Positions 22,731 through 30,934 are shown, counted from the stretch's first letter. The stretch: DNA of 64,000 nucleotides from an uncultured Agathobaculum sp. (GCF_944384695.1 NZ_CALWUQ010000002.1:1-64000); one strand, 5' to 3'. A program made the numbers and translations. Notes: generated from the sequence alone by a model not told the origin.

Positions 22731-24095
22731 ATGTCTGTGGAGGAGCCGACCCAGCAGAATAAATCAAAATTTCGTGCGCATCCGCATTATTTTCAGTGGG
22801 GCCTGACAGCGTTTTGTGTGATTGTTTCCAGCGCAATCGTTGTGTTTCTATTGCAGTGGCTGCCGATTATCTGGACGATGTTTCAAAAGCTGCTTGGTAT
22901 TCTCAGCCCGTTTATTTATGGCTTTGTAATGGCATATTTGCTGATGCCGGTTTTTAACGGATTGTACAAGCGGATTCAGCCGCCGCTGTCCAGACGATTG
23001 AAAAATGGAACCCGCATTGCGAAAGGCTTGTGCAGCATTTTAACGCTGATGATTGGTATTGCCGTGGTGGGGATTCTGCTTTGGATGGTGCTCCCGCAGT
23101 TGGTGGTGAGTGTCTTCTCGTTGCTCGAATCCATGGACACCTATCTCAATGAGATTTCCAGCTGGGTGGCGGCGCTGCTCAAGGATAATCCGGTGATTGA
23201 GCGCAATTTCCTCCAGCTTTACGAGGAATTTTCCCAGCAGATTGTCAACTGGGTACAGAATATCGCGCTGCCGCAGCTCGTTGAGCTGATGACCGGCGTT
23301 GTAACGACGGTTTCTGTATTGTTTGATATTCTAATCGGCATTATCATTGCGCTGTATATTCTCAACAGTAAGGATACGTTTTGCGCACAGGCCAAGAAAA
23401 TGACGTACAGCCTGTTTTCTATTGACCGCGCGAACCGCATTATGGGCCGTGTTGCCTATGTGCACCGTGTTTTCGGCGGCTTTATCACGGGTAAGCTCAT
23501 TGATTCCTTGATTATTGGCGTGCTGTGCTTTGTCGGTTTGCGTTTGCTGATTGGTTTCGGACTGATGACAATGGACCAGTCGTATGCACTTCTGATTTCG
23601 GTTATCATCGGTGTGACCAACATCATCCCGTTTTTCGGGCCGTTTATCGGTGCCATCCCCAGCACGATTCTGATTATGGTAATCAGCCCAGTGCAGGCGG
23701 TGTATTTTGTGCTGTTCGTTCTGGCGTTACAGCAGTTTGACGGCAATATCCTTGGCCCGAAGATTCTGGGCAACTCTACCGGTCTGTCGAGCTTTTGGGT
23801 CATGTTTGCCATTTTGCTGTTTGGCGGTGTGTTTGGATTTGTCGGAATGGCAGTCGGCGTGCCGCTGTTTGCCGTGCTGTACAGTGCGGTGACCGAGGTG
23901 GTTTGCAGTTTGCTGAAAAAGCGCGGCTTGTCTGTAGATACCAATGACTATCGCGGCCCTCGCCGGTTGGACCCGTCGACCGGGGTGTTTGTCGAGGTGA
24001 AGGAGGAGCGCCCGCCTGTTTCCGCGAAGGAGCGCCGCCGTGCGGCAGAAAAGGCACGTGTGCAAAAGCAACAAGAGGAACAAAAAAAGGACTGA
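22731..24095 (+). CDS. AI-2E-family transporter
   Basis: The product has 454 residues with about eight membrane segments. Family landmarks include LGILSPFIYGFVMAYLLMPV near 55-74, FGGFITGKLIDSLIIGVLCF near 247-266, and ISVIIGVTNIIPFFGPFIGA followed by IPSTILIMVISPVQAVYFVL near 287-326. The AI-2E exporter family includes TqsA and sodium/proton antiporters, so the name does not prove autoinducer transport. The C-terminal 50 residues are charged and rich in Arg, Lys and Glu (KERRRAAEKARVQKQQEEQK), more than in short members. The start is ATG 22731 after GGAGAGGAG. It likely belongs to the same transcript as the genes from 21023. Confidence 0.88.
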   Translation: MSVEEPTQQNKSKFRAHPHYFQWGLTAFCVIVSSAIVVFLLQWLPIIWTMFQKLLGILSPFIYGFVMAYLLMPVFNGLYKRIQPPLSRRLKNGTRIAKGLCSILTLMIGIAVVGILLWMVLPQLVVSVFSLLESMDTYLNEISSWVAALLKDNPVIERNFLQLYEEFSQQIVNWVQNIALPQLVELMTGVVTTVSVLFDILIGIIIALYILNSKDTFCAQAKKMTYSLFSIDRANRIMGRVAYVHRVFGGFITGKLIDSLIIGVLCFVGLRLLIGFGLMTMDQSYALLISVIIGVTNIIPFFGPFIGAIPSTILIMVISPVQAVYFVLFVLALQQFDGNILGPKILGNSTGLSSFWVMFAILLFGGVFGFVGMAVGVPLFAVLYSAVTEVVCSLLKKRGLSVDTNDYRGPRRLDPSTGVFVEVKEERPPVSAKERRRAAEKARVQKQQEEQKKD

Positions 24096-24114
24096 CGGTA
24101 GTCAGTCCTTTTTC
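24082..24114 (+). terminator. Terminator of the AI-2E gene
   Basis: AAAAAAAGGACTGAC pairs with GTCAGTCCTTTTT around GGTA. The stem overlaps the end of the coding region, and the convergent gene stops directly after it. Confidence 0.8.
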
Positions 24115-24519
24115 TTATGTCGGCAGCATGGCGTCGAGCGCGTCAATTAGTGTCTGTGCGTCATGCAGATGGTGAATCCATGGAGTGCTTTCGTAGACGA
24201 AGCTATTTTGACCCAGCACAAAATGCAGCGGGCGTTCCTCGTAGTATGCATCGATTTCGTATTGTACGGTATCGAGCGAGTAGCTTTGTTGATAAAACGG
24301 CAGGCGCAAAGCTTTGCAGGCTGCGGTCAACTTTGTCAGCTGCTCCAAATCGACTTGCGCAGTGACATCTTCATATTCCGCGTTGCCGGTTATGCGCCCC
24401 ACACGCCAAATTTCTATCTGCCCGGACTGCGGCGCAATGGAATACGGGGTGAACGCATAGGCCAGTGCACCACACAGCACGATGGCGCCTAACAGAATGG
24501 CAATAGATTTCCGTTTCAT
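24115..24519 (-). CDS. Secreted or membrane-anchored hypothetical protein
   Basis: The product has 134 residues. It starts with a signal or anchor sequence (MKRKSIAILLGAIVLCGALA) and continues as a soluble domain with an EIWRVGRITGNAEYEDVTAQ segment and a Tyr-rich middle (QQSYSLDTVQYEIDAYYEER). I do not recognise the family. The start is ATG 24519, 9 nt after AAAGGAGG; the earlier ATG lies directly against that site. It is monocistronic, between the pta terminator and the AI-2E gene end. Confidence 0.7.
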   Translation of the reverse strand: MKRKSIAILLGAIVLCGALAYAFTPYSIAPQSGQIEIWRVGRITGNAEYEDVTAQVDLEQLTKLTAACKALRLPFYQQSYSLDTVQYEIDAYYEERPLHFVLGQNSFVYESTPWIHHLHDAQTLIDALDAMLPT

Positions 24520-24563
24520 GGAAGGCATCCTCCTTTGCCTGTTCGTGTAGTCCAAAAGCGCAA

Positions 24564-24596
24564 ACAAGGGCCGAAACCATTTGTTTCGGCCCTTGT
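24564..24596 (-). terminator. Terminator of pta
   Basis: ACAAGGGCCGAAAC pairs with GTTTCGGCCCTTGT; T-rich sequence follows on the minus strand. Confidence 0.75.
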
Positions 24597-24630
24597 AAAT
24601 TCCGTATTCTAAGGATGCGACGGGGAGAAA

Positions 24631-25605
24631 TTACTTCAGGCCCGCGGTGATGATTGACATCTGGTAAACCTCGTCCGCGTTGCAGCCGCGGGACAGGTCG
24701 TTAATCGGTGCATTCAGACCCTGCAGAATCGGGCCGTATGCTTCAAAGCCGCCCAGACGCTGCGCAATCTTGTAGCCGATGTTGCCGGCGTTGATGTCCG
24801 GGAAGATGAAGGTGTTGGCCTGACCGGCAACCGGGGAGCCCTTGCACTTGGTTGCAGCAACCACCGGAGAGAAGGCAGCGTCAAACTGCAGCTCGCCGTC
24901 AACAGCAAGCTCCGGTGCAGCAGCCTTGGTCTTTTCGGTCGCGTTGCGCATCATATCAACCGTGTCGCCCTTACCCGAACCCTTGGTCGAGTAGCTCAGC
25001 ATGGCAACCTTGGGGTCGATGCCGAATGCCTTTGCAGTCTTGGCAGTCTCAATGGCGATTTCTACCAGATCGTCCTCGCCGGGGTTGATGTTGATGGCAC
25101 AGTCGCCCATTGCGTACAGTTCGTCGCCGCCATCCTTGGCATCGCGGCGCAGAATGAAGCAGGAGCTTACGATCTTGTTGCCGGGCTTGGTCTTGATGAT
25201 CTGGAGTGCAGGACGAACGGTGTCCGCGGTGGAGTAAGTAGCGCCGCCGAGCAGGGCGTCCGCCTTGCCCATCTTAACCAGCATTGTGCCGAAATAGTTG
25301 CCCTTTGCAAGAGCGGCACGGCACTGCTCTTCGGTCATCTTGCCCTTGCGCAGTTCAACCATCTTGGCAACCATCGCGTCCATTTCCGGATAGGTTGCGG
25401 GGTCGATGATTTCCATTCCTTCGATATCGAAGCCGCCGGCCTGTGCCGCCGCCTTCACTTCGTCCACATTGCCAACCAGAATGGAATCCAGCAGGCCATC
25501 CTTCTTCAGGCGGGAAGCAGCCTCAAGGATACGGGGATCGGGGCCTTCGGTAAATACGATCTTGCGCTTGTCAGCCTTCAGCGTGGCAATCAGATTTTCA
25601 AACAT
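24631..25605 (-). CDS. pta: Phosphate acetyltransferase
   Basis: The product has 324 residues, the short single-domain form normal in Firmicutes. It converts acetyl-CoA and phosphate to acetyl phosphate, the step before acetate kinase and ATP synthesis. Typical segments are KIVFTEGPDPRILEAASRLK near 15-34, LVKMGKADALLGGATYSTAD near 107-126, LSYSTKGSGKGDTVDMMRNA near 203-222, and FIFPDINAGNIGYKIAQRLG near 266-285. No ackA gene is present beside it in this window. A promoter precedes it at 25677 and a terminator follows. Confidence 0.97.
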   Translation of the reverse strand: MFENLIATLKADKRKIVFTEGPDPRILEAASRLKKDGLLDSILVGNVDEVKAAAQAGGFDIEGMEIIDPATYPEMDAMVAKMVELRKGKMTEEQCRAALAKGNYFGTMLVKMGKADALLGGATYSTADTVRPALQIIKTKPGNKIVSSCFILRRDAKDGGDELYAMGDCAININPGEDDLVEIAIETAKTAKAFGIDPKVAMLSYSTKGSGKGDTVDMMRNATEKTKAAAPELAVDGELQFDAAFSPVVAATKCKGSPVAGQANTFIFPDINAGNIGYKIAQRLGGFEAYGPILQGLNAPINDLSRGCNADEVYQMSIITAGLK

Positions 25606-25676
25606 GTTGCACTCTCCTCCATTTTAATGGCTTTGTCCGGCGTAAAAGATGACTGCGGACAAACTATTGTAACCAC

Positions 25677-25706
25677 ATTATACACCCTGTTCCTATCGCT
25701 TCACAA
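25677..25706 (-). promoter_or_regulatory. Promoter of pta
   Basis: TTGTGA, 18 nt, TATAAT on the minus strand, about 70 nt upstream of the start. Confidence 0.65.
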
Positions 25707-25807
25707 GTATTATTTTGAGTAGATTTTGAGTAATTCTTGCTTCTGTTTTTGGGGTGGTTGCTTTATGAAAAAACTGGGCAAAATAGGAGCGGAAAGGGTG
25801 TGATGAA

Positions 25808-25996
25808 ATGCAGGTGATACGGTATTTGAACGGCAGACGTCTGCATGGCGTGATGCCGCCGCTGCTGCTGGATCAGGAGGGCATTGGCAGCATGCTCAGT
25901 GCGGCACGCAGCAGGCAGCAGCTTCCATTGCCCGATACCGCCCCCTCTGCTATACTGGAAGCGGAGGGATGCAGTCTCGGAAGGGATGAAATATGA
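25808..25996 (+). CDS. Small ORF coupled to the serine recombinase
   Basis: The product has 62 residues (MQVIRYLNGRRLHGVMPPLL at the N-terminus). Its stop overlaps the recombinase start as ATGA, and an AAAGGG ribosome-binding site lies upstream, so it could be translated to couple the next gene. I recognise no domain. Short coupled ORFs are often found before large serine recombinases of mobile elements. The evidence is position only, hence the modest confidence. Confidence 0.4.
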   Translation: MQVIRYLNGRRLHGVMPPLLLDQEGIGSMLSAARSRQQLPLPDTAPSAILEAEGCSLGRDEI

Positions 25997-27369
25997 AGCA
26001 TACGGCGCTTTATTTGCGCGTTTCCACTGAAGCGCAGGCGGATGAAGGCTATTCGCTGGCAGCGCAGGCAGAAAAGCTGGAGGCCTACTGCCGGATGAAA
26101 GGCATTGCTGCGTTTCAGCGTTATGTAGACGGCGGCTTTTCCGGCTCCAACCTGACACGGCCTGCGGTCACCGAACTGGTGGAGGCCATCCGTGCCGGGC
26201 AGGTAGAACGTGTGGTGGTTTATAAACTCGACCGCCTTAGCCGCAGTCAGAAGGATACGCTGTACCTTATCGAGGATGTATTTTTGCCGCATGGTGTGGA
26301 CTTTGTGTCCATCAATGAGAATATTGACACCGGCAGCCCTTACGGACGCGCGATGATTGGCATTTTGTCTGCGTTTGCGCAGCTTGAACGCGAAAATATC
26401 TTTTTGCGCACCCGCATGGGCATGGTAGAGCGTGTCAAGCAAGGCTTTTGGCCGGGCGGCGGAAAAATCCCATTCGGATACGACTATGACACGAATAAGG
26501 GGATTTTGGTGCCGAACAGCGATGCAGATACCGTGCGTGAAATCTACGCGCGCTATCTGGAAGGACAGTCGACCGGACGAATCGCGCGAGAGCTGGGGCT
26601 GAAATATGAGCATCTGGTGCGGCAGATTCTGCTGCGGGAGAGCAATACGGGTGTGATTGTGTACCGCGGGGAGACTTATCCCGGACGGCATGAGCCGCTT
26701 GTGGATAAGCAGACGTTTGAGCGGGTCAGGAACCGCTTGCAGCGCGCAGATAAGCCGCGTGCCGCGGCTTCGAGCAAACTGCTGACCGGGCTTTTGGTAT
26801 GCGGCCACTGCGGGGCGAAAATGCGTTACCAGAAATGGGGCGGCGCAGGCGATAAGCTGGTGTGCTATTCGCGGGACAAATCCAAGCCGCATCTGGTACA
26901 CGATGCAGATTGCCCAAATCGCGGTGTGATGGCGCGGCAGGTGGAGGCGGTCGTTATCCGCGACCTGTCCCGGCTGGCCGCCCAGCCGATGCTGCCGCGC
27001 GGCAGCAGGACTGCACCTGCGGAATGTCGGCGTGCACTCGAGCGCGCACAGCGCAAGCTGCGCCGCTTATATGAGCTGTTCGCGGAAGGGGAGGATGATA
27101 CCCTGCGGGATGCCATTGCGCGCGCCAGAAGGGAATGCAGCCGGGCGGAGCAGGCGCTGGAGCGTGCGCAGCAGACGGAGCGGCTGGAAGAGCAAAACGC
27201 CGCGCAGCAGGCACTGCAAACGATAGGCAGCTGCTGGGAGAGGCTGAGCGACGCGGAAAAGCAGATGCTGGTGCGCGCCTGCGTGCAGAAAATCGTGCTG
27301 CAAAACGAGAAAATAGAGATATTTTATACCATTGAGGGCGCAGAGACGTGCCAATCCTTTGCGGGATAG
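25993..27369 (+). CDS. Large serine recombinase
   Basis: The product has 458 residues. The resolvase domain has the catalytic Ser in ALYLRVSTEAQADEGYS (Ser 11), with VVVYKLDRLSRSQ near 76-88 and FAQLERENI near 127-135. It continues with a recombinase domain (GGKIPFGYDYD, GRIARELG), a zinc ribbon with CGHCGAKMRY near 272 and more Cys after it, and a coiled-coil tip (RALERAQRKLRRLYELFAEG). This is the build of phage integrases and of SpoIVCA, which rejoins sigK in the B. subtilis skin element. It is slightly shorter than typical (about 500). It ends 22 bp before the C-terminal part of sigG, so it probably acted at that site. Confidence 0.92.
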   Translation: MKHTALYLRVSTEAQADEGYSLAAQAEKLEAYCRMKGIAAFQRYVDGGFSGSNLTRPAVTELVEAIRAGQVERVVVYKLDRLSRSQKDTLYLIEDVFLPHGVDFVSINENIDTGSPYGRAMIGILSAFAQLERENIFLRTRMGMVERVKQGFWPGGGKIPFGYDYDTNKGILVPNSDADTVREIYARYLEGQSTGRIARELGLKYEHLVRQILLRESNTGVIVYRGETYPGRHEPLVDKQTFERVRNRLQRADKPRAAASSKLLTGLLVCGHCGAKMRYQKWGGAGDKLVCYSRDKSKPHLVHDADCPNRGVMARQVEAVVIRDLSRLAAQPMLPRGSRTAPAECRRALERAQRKLRRLYELFAEGEDDTLRDAIARARRECSRAEQALERAQQTERLEEQNAAQQALQTIGSCWERLSDAEKQMLVRACVQKIVLQNEKIEIFYTIEGAETCQSFAG

Positions 27370-27391
27370 CTGGTTTCGACTTTGAATATTC

Positions 27392-27883
27392 ATGCCGATG
27401 ATTATTGGGGAAATCCGGCGGTATCTGCGCGATAACAGCGCATTGCGGGTGTCGCGCAGCCTGCGGGATACGGCTTACAAAGCGTTGCAGGCCAAAGAAG
27501 CGTTTGTGCGCGAGCATCAGCGTGAGCCGGACATCGTGGAGCTGGCAAAACTGATGGATATGCCGAAGGAAGAGGTCGTGCTGGCGCTGGATGCCATTCT
27601 TGACCCGGTCTCGCTGTTTGAGCCGGTGTTCCACGATGGCACAGATACGGTCTGTGTAATGGACCAGGTAGGGGATAATAAGAATACCGATGAGCAGTGG
27701 CTTGCCAGCATTGCACTGCGGGAGGCCATTGACAGCTTAAACGAGCGGGAGAAGCGCATCATCCGGTTGCGTTTTTTTTTTTTTTGCTCCCAGATGGAGG
27801 TGGCCGACGAAATCCATATCTCACAGGCGCAGGTGTCCCGCTTGGAAAAGGGGGCGCTGGAGCATATCCGAAAACGCATATGA
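27392..27883 (+). pseudogene. sigG: sigG 3' fragment: RNA polymerase sigma-G, N-terminal half missing
   Basis: The frame gives 163 residues matching sigma-G, which drives late forespore genes, from the invariant PMIIGEIRRYLRDN segment to the end (LDAILDPVSLFEPVFHDG, VMDQVGDNKNTDEQW, ISQAQVSRLEKGAL). About 120 N-terminal residues covering regions 1.2-2.3 are absent; the frame is closed by a TGA three codons upstream, and there is no ribosome-binding site, so it is not an independent gene. The break is exactly at the codon before PMII, next to the recombinase. In region 4.2 the usual FFQGKTQ reads FFFFCSQ because of a 14-T tract. It is either a skin-like interrupted gene or a relic; I cannot find the missing half here. 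Confidence 0.85.
27768..27785 (+). repeat. Homopolymer tract of 14 T in the sigG fragment
   Basis: CGT plus thirteen further T, then TGC: 14 consecutive T. Read in frame it encodes four Phe and the first base of a Cys codon, and keeps the protein the same length as normal sigma-G. Such a run is prone to slippage. Confidence 0.85.
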
Positions 27884-27914
27884 AAAAGCAGGCCGCTTTG
27901 CGGCCTGCTTTTTT
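27882..27914 (+). terminator. Terminator of the sigG fragment
   Basis: AAAAAGCAGGCCGC pairs with GCGGCCTGCTTTTT around TTT and is followed by further T. Confidence 0.85.
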
Positions 27915-27929
27915 ATGCAATACTGGTCT

Positions 27930-29114
27930 TTACCGGGTATCGGAAGCGCTGTTGATAGGCGTGGTACCAAAGGTAACGCGGGAGGATGGAATACCCTGAC
28001 GGGACATGTAACTGGTCAACAGTTGTACGGTTTGCGCGGTATTGCGGTTGTGATGCAGCTTGAGAACGATAGTTGCGTTTGTGGCGGCAAACTGCTGCGC
28101 GGTGTTCGCATAGGCGCGTGCCGAGGACTGGGTATCGTCGCCACAGTTGAGCGTAGCGTCCCACAGGCGGTATCCCGCTCCGGTCAATGCATCGCGCTGC
28201 GTTTGCGTCAGTTTGCCACAGCCGGTTTCATTGGAGACAATACGAGCGGATACGCCGGTCAAAAAGTTCAAACGCTCGTTCGCGGCGGACAGCGCTGCCA
28301 GCATGTCCTCAGAGGAGGTTTGATCATCCGCGCTGAGCAGCAGGGCAGGTGTGTGGCCTTCTGCGACAATACGGCGGATTATGTCATCCGGCCAGATGGA
28401 CGTGTCAGTGGGCAGAAAGAATGTCGCCAACCGGCCGGCGCTTTGCAGTGCGTCTAAAATGGCCGGCGTTGCGCTGGTCATAGGTGCGCCATAAAAGGTT
28501 AAGTACACGCGGGCAGGCTTTTGGGCAGGCTGTTCTTCCACCTCCGGGATGGGGGGCTCTACCGGCTGCACCGGGGGCTCTACGGTATCCGAAGGCTGGG
28601 AAGGCGTAATGCCTTTGTATGCATTGATGGCACTTTGAATGGCGCTGTCCTGACTGGAGGCGAAAGACGAATCGCTGGAAGCAGAGCCGTCCATAATGCG
28701 CAGCACGCTTTCGCCGTAAGCCGATAACGTGGAATAGCTCAGCCCGAATTTGCTGCAGCAGAGCTTGACGGGGACATAAACTGTGCCGTTCATATCATAA
28801 GCCGGGGTGGAATAGCTGGTCAGGTTCTGGTCATATACATAGCCCTCTGCGGTCGAAAAGCTGAGCGTTTCGCCGCCGGAAGACAGGTTGAGCACATCGT
28901 TCTCGCTCGAAGCGGATACGCCCAGCGAGGAAAACACACTGTATGGCACATATAGCTCGCCGCCCAGCCGTGCCGGCATGGTACTATCGGACAGCGGGAG
29001 CAGGGTATCGTTGACCGCGGTTAACGTCAATGCGCGGGCCGGCGCGGGAAGCACCATGACGATAAGTGCTGCACAAAGCAAAAGGCTGAGCAGTTTTTTT
29101 AGTTTGCGTGGGAT
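27930..29114 (-). CDS. Secreted protein: copper-amine-oxidase-N-like domain plus inactive NodB-fold domain
   Basis: The product has 394 residues if it starts at an AUC codon at 29114. That choice gives a normal signal peptide (PRKLKKLLSLLLCAALIV...) and lies 9 nt after AAAGGAG; the shorter TTG start at 29081 would remove the positive charges. Residues about 35-140 contain stalk-type repeats (GELYVPYSVFSSLGV, NGTVYVPVKLCCSKFGLSYS), then a Pro/Glu-rich linker, then a polysaccharide-deacetylase fold (ARVYLTFYGAPMTSATPAIL onward). The catalytic TFDDG, HxxxH and RPP motifs are missing (TFYGA; no His pair; VSNETGCG), so I infer a binding rather than a deacetylating role. Monocistronic, divergent from ilvE. 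Confidence 0.75.
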   Translation of the reverse strand: MPRKLKKLLSLLLCAALIVMVLPAPARALTLTAVNDTLLPLSDSTMPARLGGELYVPYSVFSSLGVSASSENDVLNLSSGGETLSFSTAEGYVYDQNLTSYSTPAYDMNGTVYVPVKLCCSKFGLSYSTLSAYGESVLRIMDGSASSDSSFASSQDSAIQSAINAYKGITPSQPSDTVEPPVQPVEPPIPEVEEQPAQKPARVYLTFYGAPMTSATPAILDALQSAGRLATFFLPTDTSIWPDDIIRRIVAEGHTPALLLSADDQTSSEDMLAALSAANERLNFLTGVSARIVSNETGCGKLTQTQRDALTGAGYRLWDATLNCGDDTQSSARAYANTAQQFAATNATIVLKLHHNRNTAQTVQLLTSYMSRQGIPSSRVTFGTTPINSASDTR

Positions 29115-29149
29115 ACGCGGTCACTCCTTTCAGCAAATTATACGAACAT

Positions 29150-29178
29150 ATTATAACAAAAAGCAGATGGTTTGTCAT
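29150..29178 (-). promoter_or_regulatory. Promoter of the NodB-fold gene
   Basis: ATGACA, 17 nt, TATAAT on the minus strand, 35 nt upstream of the AUC start. Confidence 0.6.
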
Positions 29179-29198
29179 CCTTCTTGCAAAAAAACGCC

Positions 29199-29226
29199 TT
29201 GCTTTATCTTGGCAAAGTGCTATAAT
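29199..29226 (+). promoter_or_regulatory. Promoter of ilvE
   Basis: TTGCTT, 16 nt, TATAAT; the -10 ends 41 nt before the start at 29267 and excludes the upstream in-frame ATGs. Confidence 0.6.
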
Positions 29227-29266
29227 GAAAGAGTACAAAACCTATAACAGAAAGAGTGAATCCACC

Positions 29267-30334
29267 ATGCTGCAGATCAGAACACAGCTCACAGACCACA
29301 AAAAGCCCAAGCCGGACGAAAATAAATTGGGTTTCGGCATCTATTATACCGATCATATGCTGATCATCGACCACGATGAGGAGCAGGGCTGGCATGATGC
29401 CCGTATCGTGCCGTACGAGCCGCTGTCGATTGATCCTGCGGCGATGGTGCTGCACTATGCGATGGAGTCCTTTGAGGGCATGAAGGCATACCGCACGCCG
29501 GATGGCTCGATTCAGCTGTTCCGCCCGGACAAGAACGCCCAGCGTATGATCAACACCAATCACCGCATGTGCCTGCCCAGCCTGTCGGTTGAAGATTTCG
29601 TGCAGGCGGTCAAGGCAATTGTGTCGGTTGAGAAGGATTGGGTGCCGCATCAGCCGGGTACCAGCCTGTACATCCGTCCGTTTGTCATTGCGACTGAGCC
29701 GCACCTTGGCGTGCGCCCGTCCAAGACCCATCAGTTTATTATCATCTGCTCGCCGGTCGGCGCGTATTACTCCACCGGCATCAACCCGGTCAAGATTTTT
29801 GTTGAGGACGAGTATACCCGTGCTTGCCCGGGCGGCACCGGCTTTACCAAGTGCGGCGGCAACTATGCGGCCAGCTTGATTTCTCAGGTCAAGGCACATG
29901 AACTCGGCTACGAGCAGACCCTGTGGCTGGACGGTGTAGAGCATAAATATGTTGAAGAGGTTGGCTCGATGAACTGCTTCTTCAAGATTGACGGCACGGT
30001 TTATACCGCTCCCTGCGTGGGTACGGTGCTGCCGGGCGTGACCCGTATGAGCTGCATTGATTTGCTCAAGCACTGGGGCATTCCGGTATCCGAAGAGCGT
30101 TTGCCGATTGTGGATGTTATGAAGGCGTCCAAGGATGGTAAGCTCGAAGAAGTATTCGGCACGGGTACTGCGGCGGTCATCTCTCCGGTGGGTGAGTTGC
30201 GCTATGAGGGCGATGTGGCCTACATCAACAACGGTGAGATTGGCTCGATTACGCATAAGCTGTATGACACGCTGACCGGCATCCAGTGGGGCACACTGCC
30301 CGATGAGCTGGGCTGGACGGTCAAGGTAGACTAA
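29267..30334 (+). CDS. ilvE: Branched-chain amino acid aminotransferase (class II form)
   Basis: The product has 355 residues, the long form of the fold-type IV aminotransferases. It moves amino groups between leucine, isoleucine or valine and glutamate, using pyridoxal phosphate. Landmarks: FGIYYTDHMLIIDHDEEQGW near 24-43, YAMESFEGMKAYR near 65-77, SLYIRPFVIATEPHLGVRPS near 136-155, FTKCGGNYAASL near 195-206 with the catalytic Lys nearby, and ISPVGELRYEGDVAYI near 305-320. The start ATG 29267 follows GAAAGAG; earlier ATGs lie inside the promoter. It is monocistronic with a terminator at 30359. Confidence 0.96.
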   Translation: MLQIRTQLTDHKKPKPDENKLGFGIYYTDHMLIIDHDEEQGWHDARIVPYEPLSIDPAAMVLHYAMESFEGMKAYRTPDGSIQLFRPDKNAQRMINTNHRMCLPSLSVEDFVQAVKAIVSVEKDWVPHQPGTSLYIRPFVIATEPHLGVRPSKTHQFIIICSPVGAYYSTGINPVKIFVEDEYTRACPGGTGFTKCGGNYAASLISQVKAHELGYEQTLWLDGVEHKYVEEVGSMNCFFKIDGTVYTAPCVGTVLPGVTRMSCIDLLKHWGIPVSEERLPIVDVMKASKDGKLEEVFGTGTAAVISPVGELRYEGDVAYINNGEIGSITHKLYDTLTGIQWGTLPDELGWTVKVD

Positions 30335-30358
30335 CGAGCGGTTTTCCCCGAAAAAGAC

Positions 30359-30396
30359 AACTCCCTTCGGCGCGCAGGCGTCGGAGGGAGTTTTTG
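30359..30396 (+). terminator. Terminator of ilvE
   Basis: AACTCCCT pairs with AGGGAGTT around an inner GGCG/CGTC stem, followed by T5. Confidence 0.7.
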
Positions 30397-30405
30397 TGTT
30401 CCGGC

Positions 30406-30918
30406 TCAAAAAAACTGTAGCTGACCGTCTGCCAGATTGACGATTCGCAAACCGCTTTGCTCTGCCATACGAACGGTCTGCGCAGTGCCGCCCGGCTTGC
30501 CGTCAAAGTAGCAGATGAGCAGGGAAGAGGCATCGACCATAAAGCGGTTGCGCGCGGCATAGCATCCGGTATAATAATCGCGGGAGAGCGCGAATACGCG
30601 GTCGGCTGCAAGCAGACAATGATTGAAGCGGCGCTTCCATTCAGCCGGGTAGCGGTCGGCCTGCCGGTCAAACGGGATGGCGCAGAACAGCTGTACCGGC
30701 AGTGTGTTTCGCGCACGCAGCACAGCTTCGGCGGCCCATAGGTCAAAACCGGTGGACATACCGGTAAAGAATCCGGTGTAGCCCAGTGCTGCGGCATCCT
30801 GAATCGCGCAGTCAAGTGCGGCGGTCAATGCTTCCATACGGGAGTCGTTCGCGGGAAACGGCATTTTCTCGACACGATAGCCCGAAAAACAGCAGGTTGC
30901 GGCGCGGTCGGTCGGCAT
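30406..30918 (-). CDS. SLOG/DUF1273 (YpsA-like) family protein
   Basis: The product has 170 residues. It matches the DUF1273/YpsA branch of the SLOG superfamily: CCFSGYRVEKMPFPAND near 9-25, GYTGFFTGMSTGFDLWAAEA near 46-65, and a DYYTGCYAARNRFMVDASSL segment near 115-134 ending in the GKPGGTAQTVRMAEQSG motif. SLOG proteins bind nucleotide or sugar-nucleotide ligands; YpsA affects cell division in B. subtilis and its relatives appear in defence and stress sets. A LexA box lies between promoter and start. The start is ATG 30918, after GGAGGGG. Confidence 0.88.
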   Translation of the reverse strand: MPTDRAATCCFSGYRVEKMPFPANDSRMEALTAALDCAIQDAAALGYTGFFTGMSTGFDLWAAEAVLRARNTLPVQLFCAIPFDRQADRYPAEWKRRFNHCLLAADRVFALSRDYYTGCYAARNRFMVDASSLLICYFDGKPGGTAQTVRMAEQSGLRIVNLADGQLQFF

Positions 30919-30934
30919 TTTCACCCCTCCAATC

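Noticed and set aside
24631-27883. A classical skin element bounded by sigG halves within the window
   Set aside because: No sigG N-terminal half is present, and core genes such as pta lie next to the recombinase, so an excisable element with both ends here is not supported.
29204-30409. A 401-residue minus-strand open frame opposite ilvE
   Set aside because: Antisense of ilvE; it would also remove the ilvE promoter and terminator logic.
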